Assembly: GCA_963783175.1 (NCBI GenBank) | Contig: CAWANG010000004.1 | Span: 1-64,000, forward strand | Direction: 5' to 3' | Length of the DNA stretch: 64,000 nt | From: Roseiarcus sp963783175 | GTDB lineage: Bacteria > Pseudomonadota > Alphaproteobacteria > Rhizobiales > Beijerinckiaceae | Part shown: piece after piece, positions 34,561 to 43,206 of the stretch | Layout of the letters: each line of letters begins with the position of its first letter | Position numbering within the stretch: position 1 is the stretch's first letter | Notes under the pieces: generated by a model | The model's input: the letters and a program-made list of their open reading frames with translations, nothing else | Told to the model about the DNA's origin: nothing | The model's database searches: none | Made by a program: the position numbers and the translations under genes

Positions 34561-37118
34561 TTGCTATTCCTCACCGAGGTGATCAGGCCGCCCGCCATCA
34601 CCACCAGAACGATCAGCGTTCCCTGGATGACCTGGCCGAAATTCGGATCGATATTCAGGAAGATGAGGTCGGCGGGAATGAGGGTGAGCACAAAGGCGGC
34701 GATGACCGGCCCCATGATTCCGCCGCGACCTCCTGTCAGGCTTACCCCGCCAATGACTACGGCAGCCAGTCCGCTCAGGGTGTAAAGGACGCCCGCGCGC
34801 GGAGAGCCGATGCCAGTCGTCATCGTCAAACCGACGCCGCCGATCGCGCTGAATAGACCCCCGATGACATAGGCAGAGAGCCGGGCGAGCTCCACATTGA
34901 CGCCACTTCGAAACGCCGCGATCTGGTCGCTGCCGGTGGCGTAGATGCGCAGGCCGGTTTTCGACCTGCGAACCGGAATCCATATTGCGCTCAGGGAGAG
35001 CACCAGCAGAACCAGCGAATTTGACGCCCATTCGGTGATGAACGTGCCGGTGCCAAGATTGAGGAATTCGGGAGGGGCTCCGCCGCCAGGCTTCTCGAGT
35101 ATCAGCAGCGCGACGCCGCCCCAAATAAAGCCGGTGGTCAGCGTCACGATGACGTCAGGGACGCGAGAGACGATCACGAGGAGGCCATTGACTGCGCCGA
35201 TGGCTGCGCCGGCGACCAGCACCGCGATCGCAAGCAAGAGCGCCTCGCCGAAGCTGGCGTTTCTCATCGTGCTCGCAGCGAGCACGTTTGCGACCGCCAT
35301 GACGGACCCGATCGACAGGTCGATTCCACCCGAGATCACGACCACGGCCTGCGCCGCGGCGGCGCAGGCTAATGGCAACGCCGCCATCGCAATCGATTGC
35401 GCATCAAACGAATCGAACGCGGGATGAATCGCCACGGTGCCTGCCAGAAAGAGGACGAACAACGCTGGCATGCCAATCAGCGCCGGATAGCCGGCCAGAA
35501 CGCCCCTGATTCTGTCGATGACGCCAATGCCTGGAGCGGGTCGTTGGGCGTCCAAGGACGAACTGTCAGTGGACGCCGCTGCCGCGCCCTTCGCTCGCTG
35601 CGCGGCGCCCGCGTCAAGGGCGATGCTGGCGTCATGCGCGACGTCCATTCCATGTGCGGCGCGCAGCAGGGTTCCCTCATCCGCATCACTGGCCGACATT
35701 TCAGCGACGATCTCGCCCCCGAACAGGACGATCGCCCGGTCGCAAACGAGTGCTATTTCAGGAAGCTCGGACGTGAACAGCAGCACAGACGACCCCGCGT
35801 CGGCCATCTCTCGCAACAACCGATAAATCTGATGTTTGGTGCCGACATCGATGCCGCGTGTCGGATCGAAGCAAAGCAGGGTTTGAAACCCGGTAGCAAT
35901 CCATCGCGCGATCACCACCTTCTGCTGGTTGCCGCCGCTCAATCGGCGCAGTTCGGAGCCCGCGCGGGCGTCGATTTGGAGTCGCTTGACGGCGGCAGCG
36001 ACGCGCTGCCGCTCGCTGTGGCCACGAATCAGGCCCCAATTCGACGGATTGCGGACAAGCGGCAATGCAACGTTCTCGCGGATTGAGCGCTGCGGCAGGA
36101 GGGCCTGAAGCCGATTGGCCGGAACCAGCACAAGGCCCGCAGCGATCGCGTCGCCCGGGTGATTTAGCTTCAAGGTTCGGCCTTTAGCCTCGATCTCCCC
36201 GTCGTTGTGGCGACTCACTCCCGCAATGCAGTCGAACAATTCCTGTTGCCCTTGCCCCTCGAGCGCCGCAACCCCGAGAATCTCTCCCGAGCGAAGGGTG
36301 AAGGACACATTCTTGAGGATATGGTTGTAGCAAAGACCGCGCACTGCGAGCGCTGGAAGCTCAGCCGCATCGCGACCCAAATGACCCGGCGCAGCCTCGG
36401 GCGGGCCCCCCTTCACTGATTCCACGCCGAGCATAAGCGACACGATTCGGTCTTCGCTGCCCTGGGTGGTGTCTGTGACCCCGACAGAGACGCCATCGCG
36501 CAACACGGTGGCGCGATCACAAAGCGCGGCAACTTCGGCCATGCGATGAGAAATGAAAATTACCGAATTGCCGAGCCCGCGCCAGCGCCGCACAACCGCG
36601 AAGACGTGCTCCGACAGGTCTGCCGGAAGAGCGGCGGTGATCTCGTCCAGCATAAGCACGATCGGATCGGACGCCAGCGCGCGCGCCAAATCGATGAGCC
36701 GCAAAATCGGATAGGGAATGTTCCGGACGAGCTCGCCGAATTTAAGATCCGTTATTCCGAGGTCGTTGAGGTGGCTGCGCACGCTTGCGAATGGGACATC
36801 GGCCAATCGCATGTTTTGGCTGACCGTCAGATCGGGGACGAGCGCCGGATCCTGGTAGACTGAGACGATGCCCGCTCGACGCGCTTCGGCGGGGGAACGA
36901 AACGTCCGCACGACGCCGTCGAGAGTTAAGACTCCGGCATCGGCTGCACAGACGCCAGTGAGAATTTTCACGAGCGTGCTCTTGCCCGCGCCGTTCGCGC
37001 CCATCAACGCATGAATCTCGCCGCGGCGCAGAGTCAGCGTCGCTGATCTGAGGGCGACGACAGATCCGAATCGTTTGGCGAGATCGCGAACCTCGAGGAG
37101 AGGCGTGGAATCATTCAT
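34557..37118 (-). CDS. ribose-type ABC transporter ATPase fused to permease (RbsA-RbsC fusion)
   Basis: This is about 853 residues from MNDSTPLLEV; the frame is open to 37184. Residues ~5-235 are a first nucleotide-binding domain with Walker A GANGAGKSTLV. Its usual signature is replaced by RNIPYPILRLIDLARAL and Walker B reads LMLDEITAAL. Residues ~265-500 are a second domain lacking Walker A but with signature LSGGNQQKVVIAR, as in RbsA. After a ~40-residue Ala/Ser linker, residues ~545-850 are an RbsC-type permease (QAVVVISGGIDLSIGS). Normally these are separate proteins, but no stop or frame break separates them here. Confidence 0.9.
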   Translation of the reverse strand: MNDSTPLLEVRDLAKRFGSVVALRSATLTLRRGEIHALMGANGAGKSTLVKILTGVCAADAGVLTLDGVVRTFRSPAEARRAGIVSVYQDPALVPDLTVSQNMRLADVPFASVRSHLNDLGITDLKFGELVRNIPYPILRLIDLARALASDPIVLMLDEITAALPADLSEHVFAVVRRWRGLGNSVIFISHRMAEVAALCDRATVLRDGVSVGVTDTTQGSEDRIVSLMLGVESVKGGPPEAAPGHLGRDAAELPALAVRGLCYNHILKNVSFTLRSGEILGVAALEGQGQQELFDCIAGVSRHNDGEIEAKGRTLKLNHPGDAIAAGLVLVPANRLQALLPQRSIRENVALPLVRNPSNWGLIRGHSERQRVAAAVKRLQIDARAGSELRRLSGGNQQKVVIARWIATGFQTLLCFDPTRGIDVGTKHQIYRLLREMADAGSSVLLFTSELPEIALVCDRAIVLFGGEIVAEMSASDADEGTLLRAAHGMDVAHDASIALDAGAAQRAKGAAAASTDSSSLDAQRPAPGIGVIDRIRGVLAGYPALIGMPALFVLFLAGTVAIHPAFDSFDAQSIAMAALPLACAAAAQAVVVISGGIDLSIGSVMAVANVLAASTMRNASFGEALLLAIAVLVAGAAIGAVNGLLVIVSRVPDVIVTLTTGFIWGGVALLILEKPGGGAPPEFLNLGTGTFITEWASNSLVLLVLSLSAIWIPVRRSKTGLRIYATGSDQIAAFRSGVNVELARLSAYVIGGLFSAIGGVGLTMTTGIGSPRAGVLYTLSGLAAVVIGGVSLTGGRGGIMGPVIAAFVLTLIPADLIFLNIDPNFGQVIQGTLIVLVVMAGGLITSVRNSK

Positions 37119-37259
37119 GAGAGCGGCCCCCGCGTCTCCTCGCGGCACATCAGTGACCGCCCGCCCCATCGTATCGACGAGCATGACCAGACGATTGCAA
37201 TACGATTAAAAGGGAGCGCCGGCGCAACGAGGAGGACGAAACGCCGGCGCCATCTGCGG

Positions 37260-38303
37260 CTACTCGCCGGGCCCCTTGCAAGCCTTCTCCTGTGCGGCGG
37301 TGAAGTGTCCGAAATCTTTCTCCGGACCGTAGACAGGATCGGTCGGCGCGACGTCCGGGTCGTAGAGCTTCTTCAGCATCGCAACGCCTTCGTCAGTCGT
37401 GTTGTCATACCAGGCAGTGGGAACCGTCGTCACTCTGTCGCGAGGTTTCTTCTGCAGGACATCGAGAGCGACAACCAGTCCGGCCGCGCCGATGGCGGGC
37501 GAGTTGCTGACCGCCACGCCGGTCAGCCCATCCTTCTTGTAGTCGATCAATTGCTTTATGAAGCCGTTGTTGTCAGCGCCAACGAACGGCACGAATGGCT
37601 TGCCCGCTGCCTTGATCGCCTCGATCACCGTATAGTCAATCCCGGAAGTCCATACTCCGTCGAAATGCTTGCCAGAGGCTAGCATCGCCGACATCTGCTG
37701 CGCCGCCTTCTCGTTGGACCAGTCCATGAAAGTCGTCGCAACGACCTTGATTCCAGGGTAATCCTTGAGAACTGCGTCATAACCAGTCTGCCTGACGCTA
37801 TCGCCCGGGGCCCCGTCGATGCCGCGCATTGCATAGACGTCGCCCTTGCCCTTCAACTGATCGAACAGCCACTTGGCGCCAACCTTGGCGTAGGTCACCT
37901 GGTCGCCGGTCACGATATACGCTTCTGGAGCGCTGACTGGTTGGTCCGCGGCGACGACAACGATCCCCTTGTCGGCAGCCTGTTTGATAACGCCGTTCAG
38001 CGCTTTCTCGTCCGACGGGTTTATGATGATGGCGTTGACGCCGGCCGAAATCAGCGTGCGCAAGTCCGCGATCTGCTCGGAGGGCTCCGCTTCGCGATTG
38101 GCCAGGATGACCTTCGAAACCAGGCCCGAAGCGAGGGCTTCTGCTTTGATCGAGCAGACGAATTCCTCGCGCCAGCTATTGCCGATATGAGTATTGGAGA
38201 CCCCGATTACGAACTGCTCTGCGGCGCTGGCCGCGCCAAAAGGCCCAGTCGCCCCTGGGGCCGCGAGCAAAAAAAGCGCGGCAATTCCGCTAAGGCGTCT
38301 CAT
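37260..38303 (-). CDS. ribose-type ABC sugar-binding protein (RbsB family)
   Basis: This 347-residue periplasmic protein has a signal peptide ending near GAASA, then a periplasmic-binding-protein type-1 fold: FVIGVSNTHIGNSWREE, LISAGVNAIIINPSDEKALN and VVAADQPVS. In the second lobe are GAPGDSVRQTGY and FVGADNNGFIKQL. It begins the unit that continues with the fused ATPase-permease and second permease. The ligand is a sugar or polyol of unknown identity. The C-terminal ~40 residues, containing two of the Cys, are somewhat longer than in ribose-binding proteins. Confidence 0.9.
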   Translation of the reverse strand: MRRLSGIAALFLLAAPGATGPFGAASAAEQFVIGVSNTHIGNSWREEFVCSIKAEALASGLVSKVILANREAEPSEQIADLRTLISAGVNAIIINPSDEKALNGVIKQAADKGIVVVAADQPVSAPEAYIVTGDQVTYAKVGAKWLFDQLKGKGDVYAMRGIDGAPGDSVRQTGYDAVLKDYPGIKVVATTFMDWSNEKAAQQMSAMLASGKHFDGVWTSGIDYTVIEAIKAAGKPFVPFVGADNNGFIKQLIDYKKDGLTGVAVSNSPAIGAAGLVVALDVLQKKPRDRVTTVPTAWYDNTTDEGVAMLKKLYDPDVAPTDPVYGPEKDFGHFTAAQEKACKGPGE

Positions 38304-38479
38304 TTTATCCTCCCACGTTGATCGCTGGCGCAGCTGGGGTGCTGCGCTCCCTTGTAGCCCGCGGAACGTTCAATGTTGCCGAAGGCTGTCGAACGGCGGC
38401 TTATCACATCGGCGAGCCGTGCGGTCAACAGCGCCGGTTTTCGATCGTGGCGCCGATCAGCCTTCATTGCAATTGCGCG

Positions 38480-38571
38480 TTGGGGGACGGCGCGTCAGAG
38501 CCGATCAAGCAGTCCTCTGCGGCGCGATCATCTTCTCGCTCGCGGCGGCTTGTCCTCGGCTGACCGACTGA
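38480..38571 (+). pseudogene. relic of the 3' end of an RbsC-type permease gene
   Basis: On the plus strand, GEPIKQ-like codons at 38498-38512 (EPIKQ) are followed, after a one-base loss, by LCGAIIFSLAAACPRLTD and a stop at 38569-38571. This matches the C-terminus of the intact permease at 33571 (EPIKQILYGAIIFALAAAYS), both in protein and closely in DNA. Nothing recognisable of the rest of the gene remains upstream. It is an inverted, truncated remnant, probably from rearrangement, and it overlaps antisense to the esterase 3' end. Confidence 0.7.
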
Positions 38572-40087
38572 CCGGGCGTCGGGCCCCCGCTCGGCCCACT
38601 GGCTGCTGCAGGAACATGTGCCGCTCCCGCCATTCCTCCGACCCTGCCTTTGGTGGCGTGTCCAGCATCATTACCGGGGCGCCGGCGCTGCGGTGGGATG
38701 GCCAGTGGGGCAGGCCGGGGCCGTTGGGGTCTCCGGCATCGACGAAGTTGATCCAGTAGCTTGACGCCAGCCTCGCGAGGGCCCGGTCGGCGTCGTCGAC
38801 CAGCCACGGAAAGGCGTCAAGATTGTCGAAGACATAGACGATTTCGCCCGCATGGAAGGCACCGGCTTCGCGGCTTAACCGATCGCCGAACCAGCCCTGG
38901 GCCGTCAACGGCGCGCGGTCGAAGCGGAAGCGGAAAACGTCGGCCCGGCCGCTACTCTTCTGCACCTCGATCCAGGCCCAGGTCGGGTGGGTGATGGTGA
39001 GGTCGCCGCCGAGCGCGGCCGCGGCGGCTTCGTCAGCCTTCGGCGATCCGCCCGGATAATGCCTGAGCGCGTCCTCCGTCCGCCCGCGAAAGATCTTTCG
39101 CACGAGGTCGGCATAGGGGCGCTTCGCATCGCGACCTTGCTTCAAGGTGAAGTTGAAGCCCTCGTCCTTATTCCAGCCTGCCATCAGCGGCACATCGCTC
39201 TGTTCCCCGGCGGCGAAGATTTCGGCCGGCGGGCGCGGAAGAAACCAGCCGTCGATGATCGGGCGGTAGCCGAGTCCCGGCGCGGCGGCGAGGATCGCCT
39301 TAGCGGGGATGGCGCGCAGTTCGGCGAGGGATTTCGCCCCTGCCTTTCGCATAAACTCGACCCCGGCGGCCTCGGCTTTCGCGAGCGGCGCCGGCGCGCG
39401 CGTGGGCGAAGGGAACATCGCCCCGCTCTCGCCGATGACGCGCGCGAACAGTCCCTTGGCGAGCGGCGAGGCCATTTGCGCGCTCGCCGCTTCCGAGCCG
39501 GCGGATTCGCCGGCAATCGTGACCTTGCCGGGATCGCCGCCGAACGCGGCGATGTTTCGCTTCACCCATTCGAGCGCCGCGACGAGGTCGAGCATGCCGT
39601 AATTGCCGGAGGCTCGATGGTCCGATTCGGCCGTAAGCTCGGGGTGGGCGAGAAAGCCCAGCGCGTTGAGTCGATGGTTGAGTGTGACGACGACGATGCC
39701 GCGCGCCGCGAGACGCGCGCCGTTATAGCGCGGCTCGGCCCCCGAGCCGACGACAAACCCGCCGCCGTGAATCCAGACCATGGTCGGCAGGCGTTTGTCG
39801 CCGCCAGGCGCGGCCGGCGTCCAGATGTTGAGATAGAGGCAATCCTCGGAGACGCCAGCGGCGTAAGGGTCGATGTCGTCGAAGACGACGCCCTGGAGCG
39901 AATTCGGCCCGAAGGCGTTCGACGGCCGCAAGCCCGTCCACCCCGGAACGGGCTCAGGCGGCCGCCAACGCAGTCGTCCGACCGGCGGCGCGGCATAGGG
40001 AATGCCCTTGTAGGCGCGAACGCCGCTCGCGTCCGGCTCGGGAACTGCGAGCGCGCCCCCCACGATCGAAAGACTTTTCGCCGTCAT
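38528..40087 (-). CDS. type-B carboxylesterase / lipase
   Basis: This is about 519 residues from MTAKSLSIVGG, whose ATG overlaps the stop of the enolase-like gene. The alpha/beta-hydrolase landmarks are YKGIPYAAPPVGRLRW, SEDCLYLNIWTP, oxyanion HGGGFVVGSG and nucleophile elbow GESAGSEAAS, with a later FHAGEIVYVFDN His. It hydrolyses carboxylic esters and could release the sugar or acid used by the island. The last ~25 residues (after RERHMFLQQP) are Arg/Ala-rich and run antisense across the permease relic, so the C-terminus appears to be an acquired extension. Confidence 0.88.
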   Translation of the reverse strand: MTAKSLSIVGGALAVPEPDASGVRAYKGIPYAAPPVGRLRWRPPEPVPGWTGLRPSNAFGPNSLQGVVFDDIDPYAAGVSEDCLYLNIWTPAAPGGDKRLPTMVWIHGGGFVVGSGAEPRYNGARLAARGIVVVTLNHRLNALGFLAHPELTAESDHRASGNYGMLDLVAALEWVKRNIAAFGGDPGKVTIAGESAGSEAASAQMASPLAKGLFARVIGESGAMFPSPTRAPAPLAKAEAAGVEFMRKAGAKSLAELRAIPAKAILAAAPGLGYRPIIDGWFLPRPPAEIFAAGEQSDVPLMAGWNKDEGFNFTLKQGRDAKRPYADLVRKIFRGRTEDALRHYPGGSPKADEAAAAALGGDLTITHPTWAWIEVQKSSGRADVFRFRFDRAPLTAQGWFGDRLSREAGAFHAGEIVYVFDNLDAFPWLVDDADRALARLASSYWINFVDAGDPNGPGLPHWPSHRSAGAPVMMLDTPPKAGSEEWRERHMFLQQPVGRAGARRPVSRSAEDKPPRARR

Positions 40088-41412
40088 TCGCCGCCTCCAG
40101 ACGCCGGCTCGAGCGGTTTCAGCGCCTGACGGCGCATCGGCGTCTCGTCGAGCCCGGCGAAGCGCGCCGCCGGGCCGAGCGCTTCCTCGATCCGCAGCGC
40201 TTCGTTCCATTTCGCCATCCGCTCCGAGCGCGCGAACGAGCCGACCTTCAACTGGCCGGCGCCCCAGCCGATCGCCAGATGAACAATCGACGTGTCCTCG
40301 GTCTCGCCCGAACGCGCCGAGACGATCGTCCCGAAGCCTGAGCGGCGCGCTTCGTCGTATGCGGCTTTGGCTTCGCTGACCGTTCCCGCCTGATTGACCT
40401 TGATCAGAACCGCGTTGACGCTCTTCCGCCGCGCGGCCTCGCGCACGCGGCTCAAGCTGGTGACGAGATAATCATCGCCGATCACCTGAATCCGGTCGCC
40501 GACGGCCGCGGTAAATTCCTCGAACCCCTTGTCGTCGTCTTCGGCGAACGGATCTTCGATCGAAAGGATTGGATAGCGGGCGCACCAACCGACAAGCATC
40601 TCCGCCAAGGCGTCGCGGTCGAGCTCCCGCCGTTCGAGGCCGAGCCGATAGCGGCCGCCCTGGCCGAATTCCGATGCGGCGATGTCGAGCGATATCGTTG
40701 CGTCCTCGCCCGGGGCGAGACCCGCGCGCTCGATCGCCTTGATCAGCGTTTCAAGCGCCTCCTCGTTGGTCGAAAACGCCGGCCACCAGCCGCCTTCGTC
40801 GGCCACGCCCTGGAGGAGGCCACGCTCGGCCATGATCGCGCCGGCGGCGTGGTAGATGTCCGCCGTGACCGCCAGCGCCTCGGCGAATGTTTTGGCCCGA
40901 GGCGCGACGACCATGAAGTCCTGGACGTCGGTCCGCCGCCCGGCGTGGGCGCCGCCGCCGAAGATCTGAATTTCCGGCAGCGGAATGATGGGCGGCCGGT
41001 CGCCGAGGCAGTGGCGCCAGAGCGACAGGCCGCGGCTCGCCGCCGCCGCGTGCAGCACCGCCAGCGAGACCGCGGTCAGCGCGTTTCCCCCGAGCCTCGC
41101 CTTGTTCGGCGTGCCGTCGAGGGCGATGAGCCTGGCGTCGACCGAGCCCTGATCGAATGGGTCGAGGCCGGCGAGAGCAGGGGCGATTTCCGTCCTCATC
41201 CCTTCGAGCGCATTCCGCACGTCGAGGCCCCCGAGACGCATCCCGCCGTCGCGCTTGTCAACCGCCTCGTGGGCGCCGCGCGACGCGCCGGCCGGCGCAA
41301 TTCCCCGCCCGACCGCGCCGTCGCTCAACGCGACTTCCGCCTCGACGGTCGGGCGGCCGCGCGAGTCCCAGATGCGCCGGGCAAGAAGCGATCGGATGAC
41401 GGGTTCGCTCAT
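40084..41412 (-). CDS. enolase paralogue with substituted active site (non-glycolytic enolase-like)
   Basis: This 442-residue protein starts at MSEPVIRSLLARRIWDSRG. It is colinear with bacterial enolase: GGNALTAVSLAVLHAAA, the GGGAHAGRRTDVQDFM loop, ADEGGWWP, metal ligands in LDIAASEF, IEDPFAEDD and VIGDDYLVTS, and base Lys in LIKVNQAGTVSE. However, the conserved SHRSGE becomes SARSGE, QEFM becomes QDFM, and the SGASTG loop becomes AGASRG. Metal site and base are kept while phosphate-side contacts change, implying a different 2-phospho acid substrate. It is coupled by 4-bp overlaps to the kinase and esterase genes. Confidence 0.85.
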   Translation of the reverse strand: MSEPVIRSLLARRIWDSRGRPTVEAEVALSDGAVGRGIAPAGASRGAHEAVDKRDGGMRLGGLDVRNALEGMRTEIAPALAGLDPFDQGSVDARLIALDGTPNKARLGGNALTAVSLAVLHAAAASRGLSLWRHCLGDRPPIIPLPEIQIFGGGAHAGRRTDVQDFMVVAPRAKTFAEALAVTADIYHAAGAIMAERGLLQGVADEGGWWPAFSTNEEALETLIKAIERAGLAPGEDATISLDIAASEFGQGGRYRLGLERRELDRDALAEMLVGWCARYPILSIEDPFAEDDDKGFEEFTAAVGDRIQVIGDDYLVTSLSRVREAARRKSVNAVLIKVNQAGTVSEAKAAYDEARRSGFGTIVSARSGETEDTSIVHLAIGWGAGQLKVGSFARSERMAKWNEALRIEEALGPAARFAGLDETPMRRQALKPLEPASGGGE

Positions 41413-42416
41413 CGCGCTTGGCTCCATGCGTCGGCTACGTCCTTAAGACGACGCGGCGGATCGGCGATCAGCGGCGCGGCGGCGCGGCGCACGGCCGCCC
41501 GCTCGCTCTCAAGAGTCAGGTACTCGACCGGCGACTTGCCGTCGACCCTGGCGAGGAAGAGCGCCGGCAGCAGCGCGGCAGCGCGCGCTTCGAGGCCGTC
41601 GGCGCCCTCCCAGTCGATGCCGGCGAGATAGGCGCCGGCCAGCGCCGAAAACGCGGCGATGTAGCGTGTCCTATCCGCGCCGGCGCGCGCGCCCTTCAGC
41701 AGGAGGTGGTTGAGACAGAACGCAAGATCGAAGGCCGGATCACCGAACCATGCGCATTCGGCGTCGAGGAACACCGGCCCGAGCGGGTCGTGCAGGATGT
41801 TCTTCGGGCTGACGTCGCCGTGAACCAAGGCGCGCTTCGTTTCCAGCGTCGTGCGCGCGAGCGCATCGAAGCGCGCCGCAAGCTGAGGGTGGGCGCGGCC
41901 GGTCGCGCGCAAGTAGGGCTCGATGCGAATCGCCTCGAACGTGTCATCGTTGGCGAAGGCTTCCCGAACGCCGCAGTCGGCGGCGCTCCGCGCATGGATG
42001 AGGGCGAGATCGCGGGCGACCGCGGCGGCGAAATCCGGTTCGACGAAGCCGGCGAGAAGCTCAGTCTTCCATAAGGGATGGTCCTCGGGCGCGAGATACT
42101 CCATCGCGAACAGGCCCGCCTCCGCATCCTCGCCGAGGATGCGCGGGACGGCGCGCGGCAGCCAGCGGGCGACGGCGCGCATCCAGGCAGCCTCCGCCCC
42201 GTTGCGCTCGACCGGCGCTTCCCACAGGGCCGCGACCTTGAGCCTCGGCAAGGCGCGCTTGACGCAGAAGCGGCGCCCGTCGGCCTCGACGAGGACAATG
42301 TCGGACGAGACGCCGCCGGTCAAAGGCGTGAGACGGGCGCGCTCTGCGGCTTTCAGGAGGCCCATGCGGCGCAGGCGCTCGATGAGATCGTATCCGCTCG
42401 CGTCGCCGGCGCCCAC
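41409..42416 (-). CDS. APH-fold small-molecule kinase (aminoglycoside phosphotransferase family)
   Basis: This 335-residue protein starts at GTG. The N-lobe has TPLTGGVSSDIVLVEADG with FCVKRAL, where Lys binds ATP. The catalytic Brenner motif is LVHGDVSPKNILHD and the metal-binding Asp is in FLDAECAWFGDPAFDLAF. These kinases phosphorylate hydroxyls on varied small molecules, not only antibiotics. Its stop overlaps the start of the enolase-like gene, so it plausibly makes the phosphorylated acid that the enolase-like enzyme uses, rather than conferring drug resistance. Confidence 0.87.
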   Translation of the reverse strand: MGAGDASGYDLIERLRRMGLLKAAERARLTPLTGGVSSDIVLVEADGRRFCVKRALPRLKVAALWEAPVERNGAEAAWMRAVARWLPRAVPRILGEDAEAGLFAMEYLAPEDHPLWKTELLAGFVEPDFAAAVARDLALIHARSAADCGVREAFANDDTFEAIRIEPYLRATGRAHPQLAARFDALARTTLETKRALVHGDVSPKNILHDPLGPVFLDAECAWFGDPAFDLAFCLNHLLLKGARAGADRTRYIAAFSALAGAYLAGIDWEGADGLEARAAALLPALFLARVDGKSPVEYLTLESERAAVRRAAAPLIADPPRRLKDVADAWSQAR

Positions 42417-42423
42417 GTGAGCC

Positions 42424-43173
42424 TCAATAGGTGGCGCGGCCGCCCGAGAGGTCGAAGACCGCGCCGGTCGAGAACGAGCACTCGCGGCTCGCGAGCCATG
42501 AGATCAGCGCTGCAGCTTCCTCGACCGTGCCGAACCGCTCCATCGGAATCTTCGAGCGCATATAGGCGATGTGGGCCGCCGAGACCTGCTCCAGGATCGG
42601 CGTCTCGATCGTCGCCGGGGTGATCGCGTTGACGCAAACGCCGTCCTTCGCCAATTCCTTGCCGAGCGACTTGGTGAGGCCGATGACCGCGGCCTTAGCG
42701 GCGCTGTAAGCCGACGCGTTCGGGTTGCCCTCTTTGCCAGCGATCGAGGCGATATTGACGATGCGGCCGTAGCCGCGCGCTTTCATCAGCCGGGCGACGA
42801 AGCGGTTGCAGTAGAAGAGTCCGTGGACGTCGATGTCGAACACCCGCTTCCATTCGTCGATCGGGTAGTCGATCACCGGCGCGTTGAGCCCCGCCACCCC
42901 GGCCGAGCAGACCAGCGCGTCGATCTGGCCCATCGCCGTGTGGCTTGCCTCGGTCGCGCGTTCGACGTCGGCCGGGTTGACGACATCGACCCGCTCGGCC
43001 CGGCTCTTGTCGCCGAGCTCGGCGGTCGCCGCCTTCAGCCGCGCGGGATCGTTGTCCCAGAGCGTGACCCGGCCGCCCTCGGCAATGAACCGGCGAGCGA
43101 ACTCCAAGCCGATGCCCGACCCCCCGCCAGTCACAACCGCGGTCATTCCTTCGAAGCGCTTGCCATCCGTCAC
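42424..43173 (-). CDS. SDR-family oxidoreductase
   Basis: This 249-residue classical SDR has VVTGGGSGIGLEFARRF, catalytic Ser in NIASIAGKEG, and YSAAKAAVIGL with catalytic Tyr and Lys. It ends SGGRATY. It lies 7 bp upstream of the kinase gene in the same operon and belongs to a run of three SDR genes with a TIM barrel. It is most likely an alcohol or polyol dehydrogenase of the island pathway. Confidence 0.9.
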   Translation of the reverse strand: MTDGKRFEGMTAVVTGGGSGIGLEFARRFIAEGGRVTLWDNDPARLKAATAELGDKSRAERVDVVNPADVERATEASHTAMGQIDALVCSAGVAGLNAPVIDYPIDEWKRVFDIDVHGLFYCNRFVARLMKARGYGRIVNIASIAGKEGNPNASAYSAAKAAVIGLTKSLGKELAKDGVCVNAITPATIETPILEQVSAAHIAYMRSKIPMERFGTVEEAAALISWLASRECSFSTGAVFDLSGGRATY

Positions 43174-43206
43174 TTTTTACCTCCCAAAGCCGGGCTCGGC
43201 CGTTCC

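Noticed and set aside
40084..41412. Glycolytic enolase (eno)
   Set aside because: Substitutions at the conserved SHRSGE, QEF and SGASTG motifs and its place in a sugar operon argue against the housekeeping enzyme.
41409..42416. Antibiotic-resistance aminoglycoside phosphotransferase
   Set aside because: The fold is shared by many metabolic kinases; the operon context is catabolic and there are no mobile-element signs.
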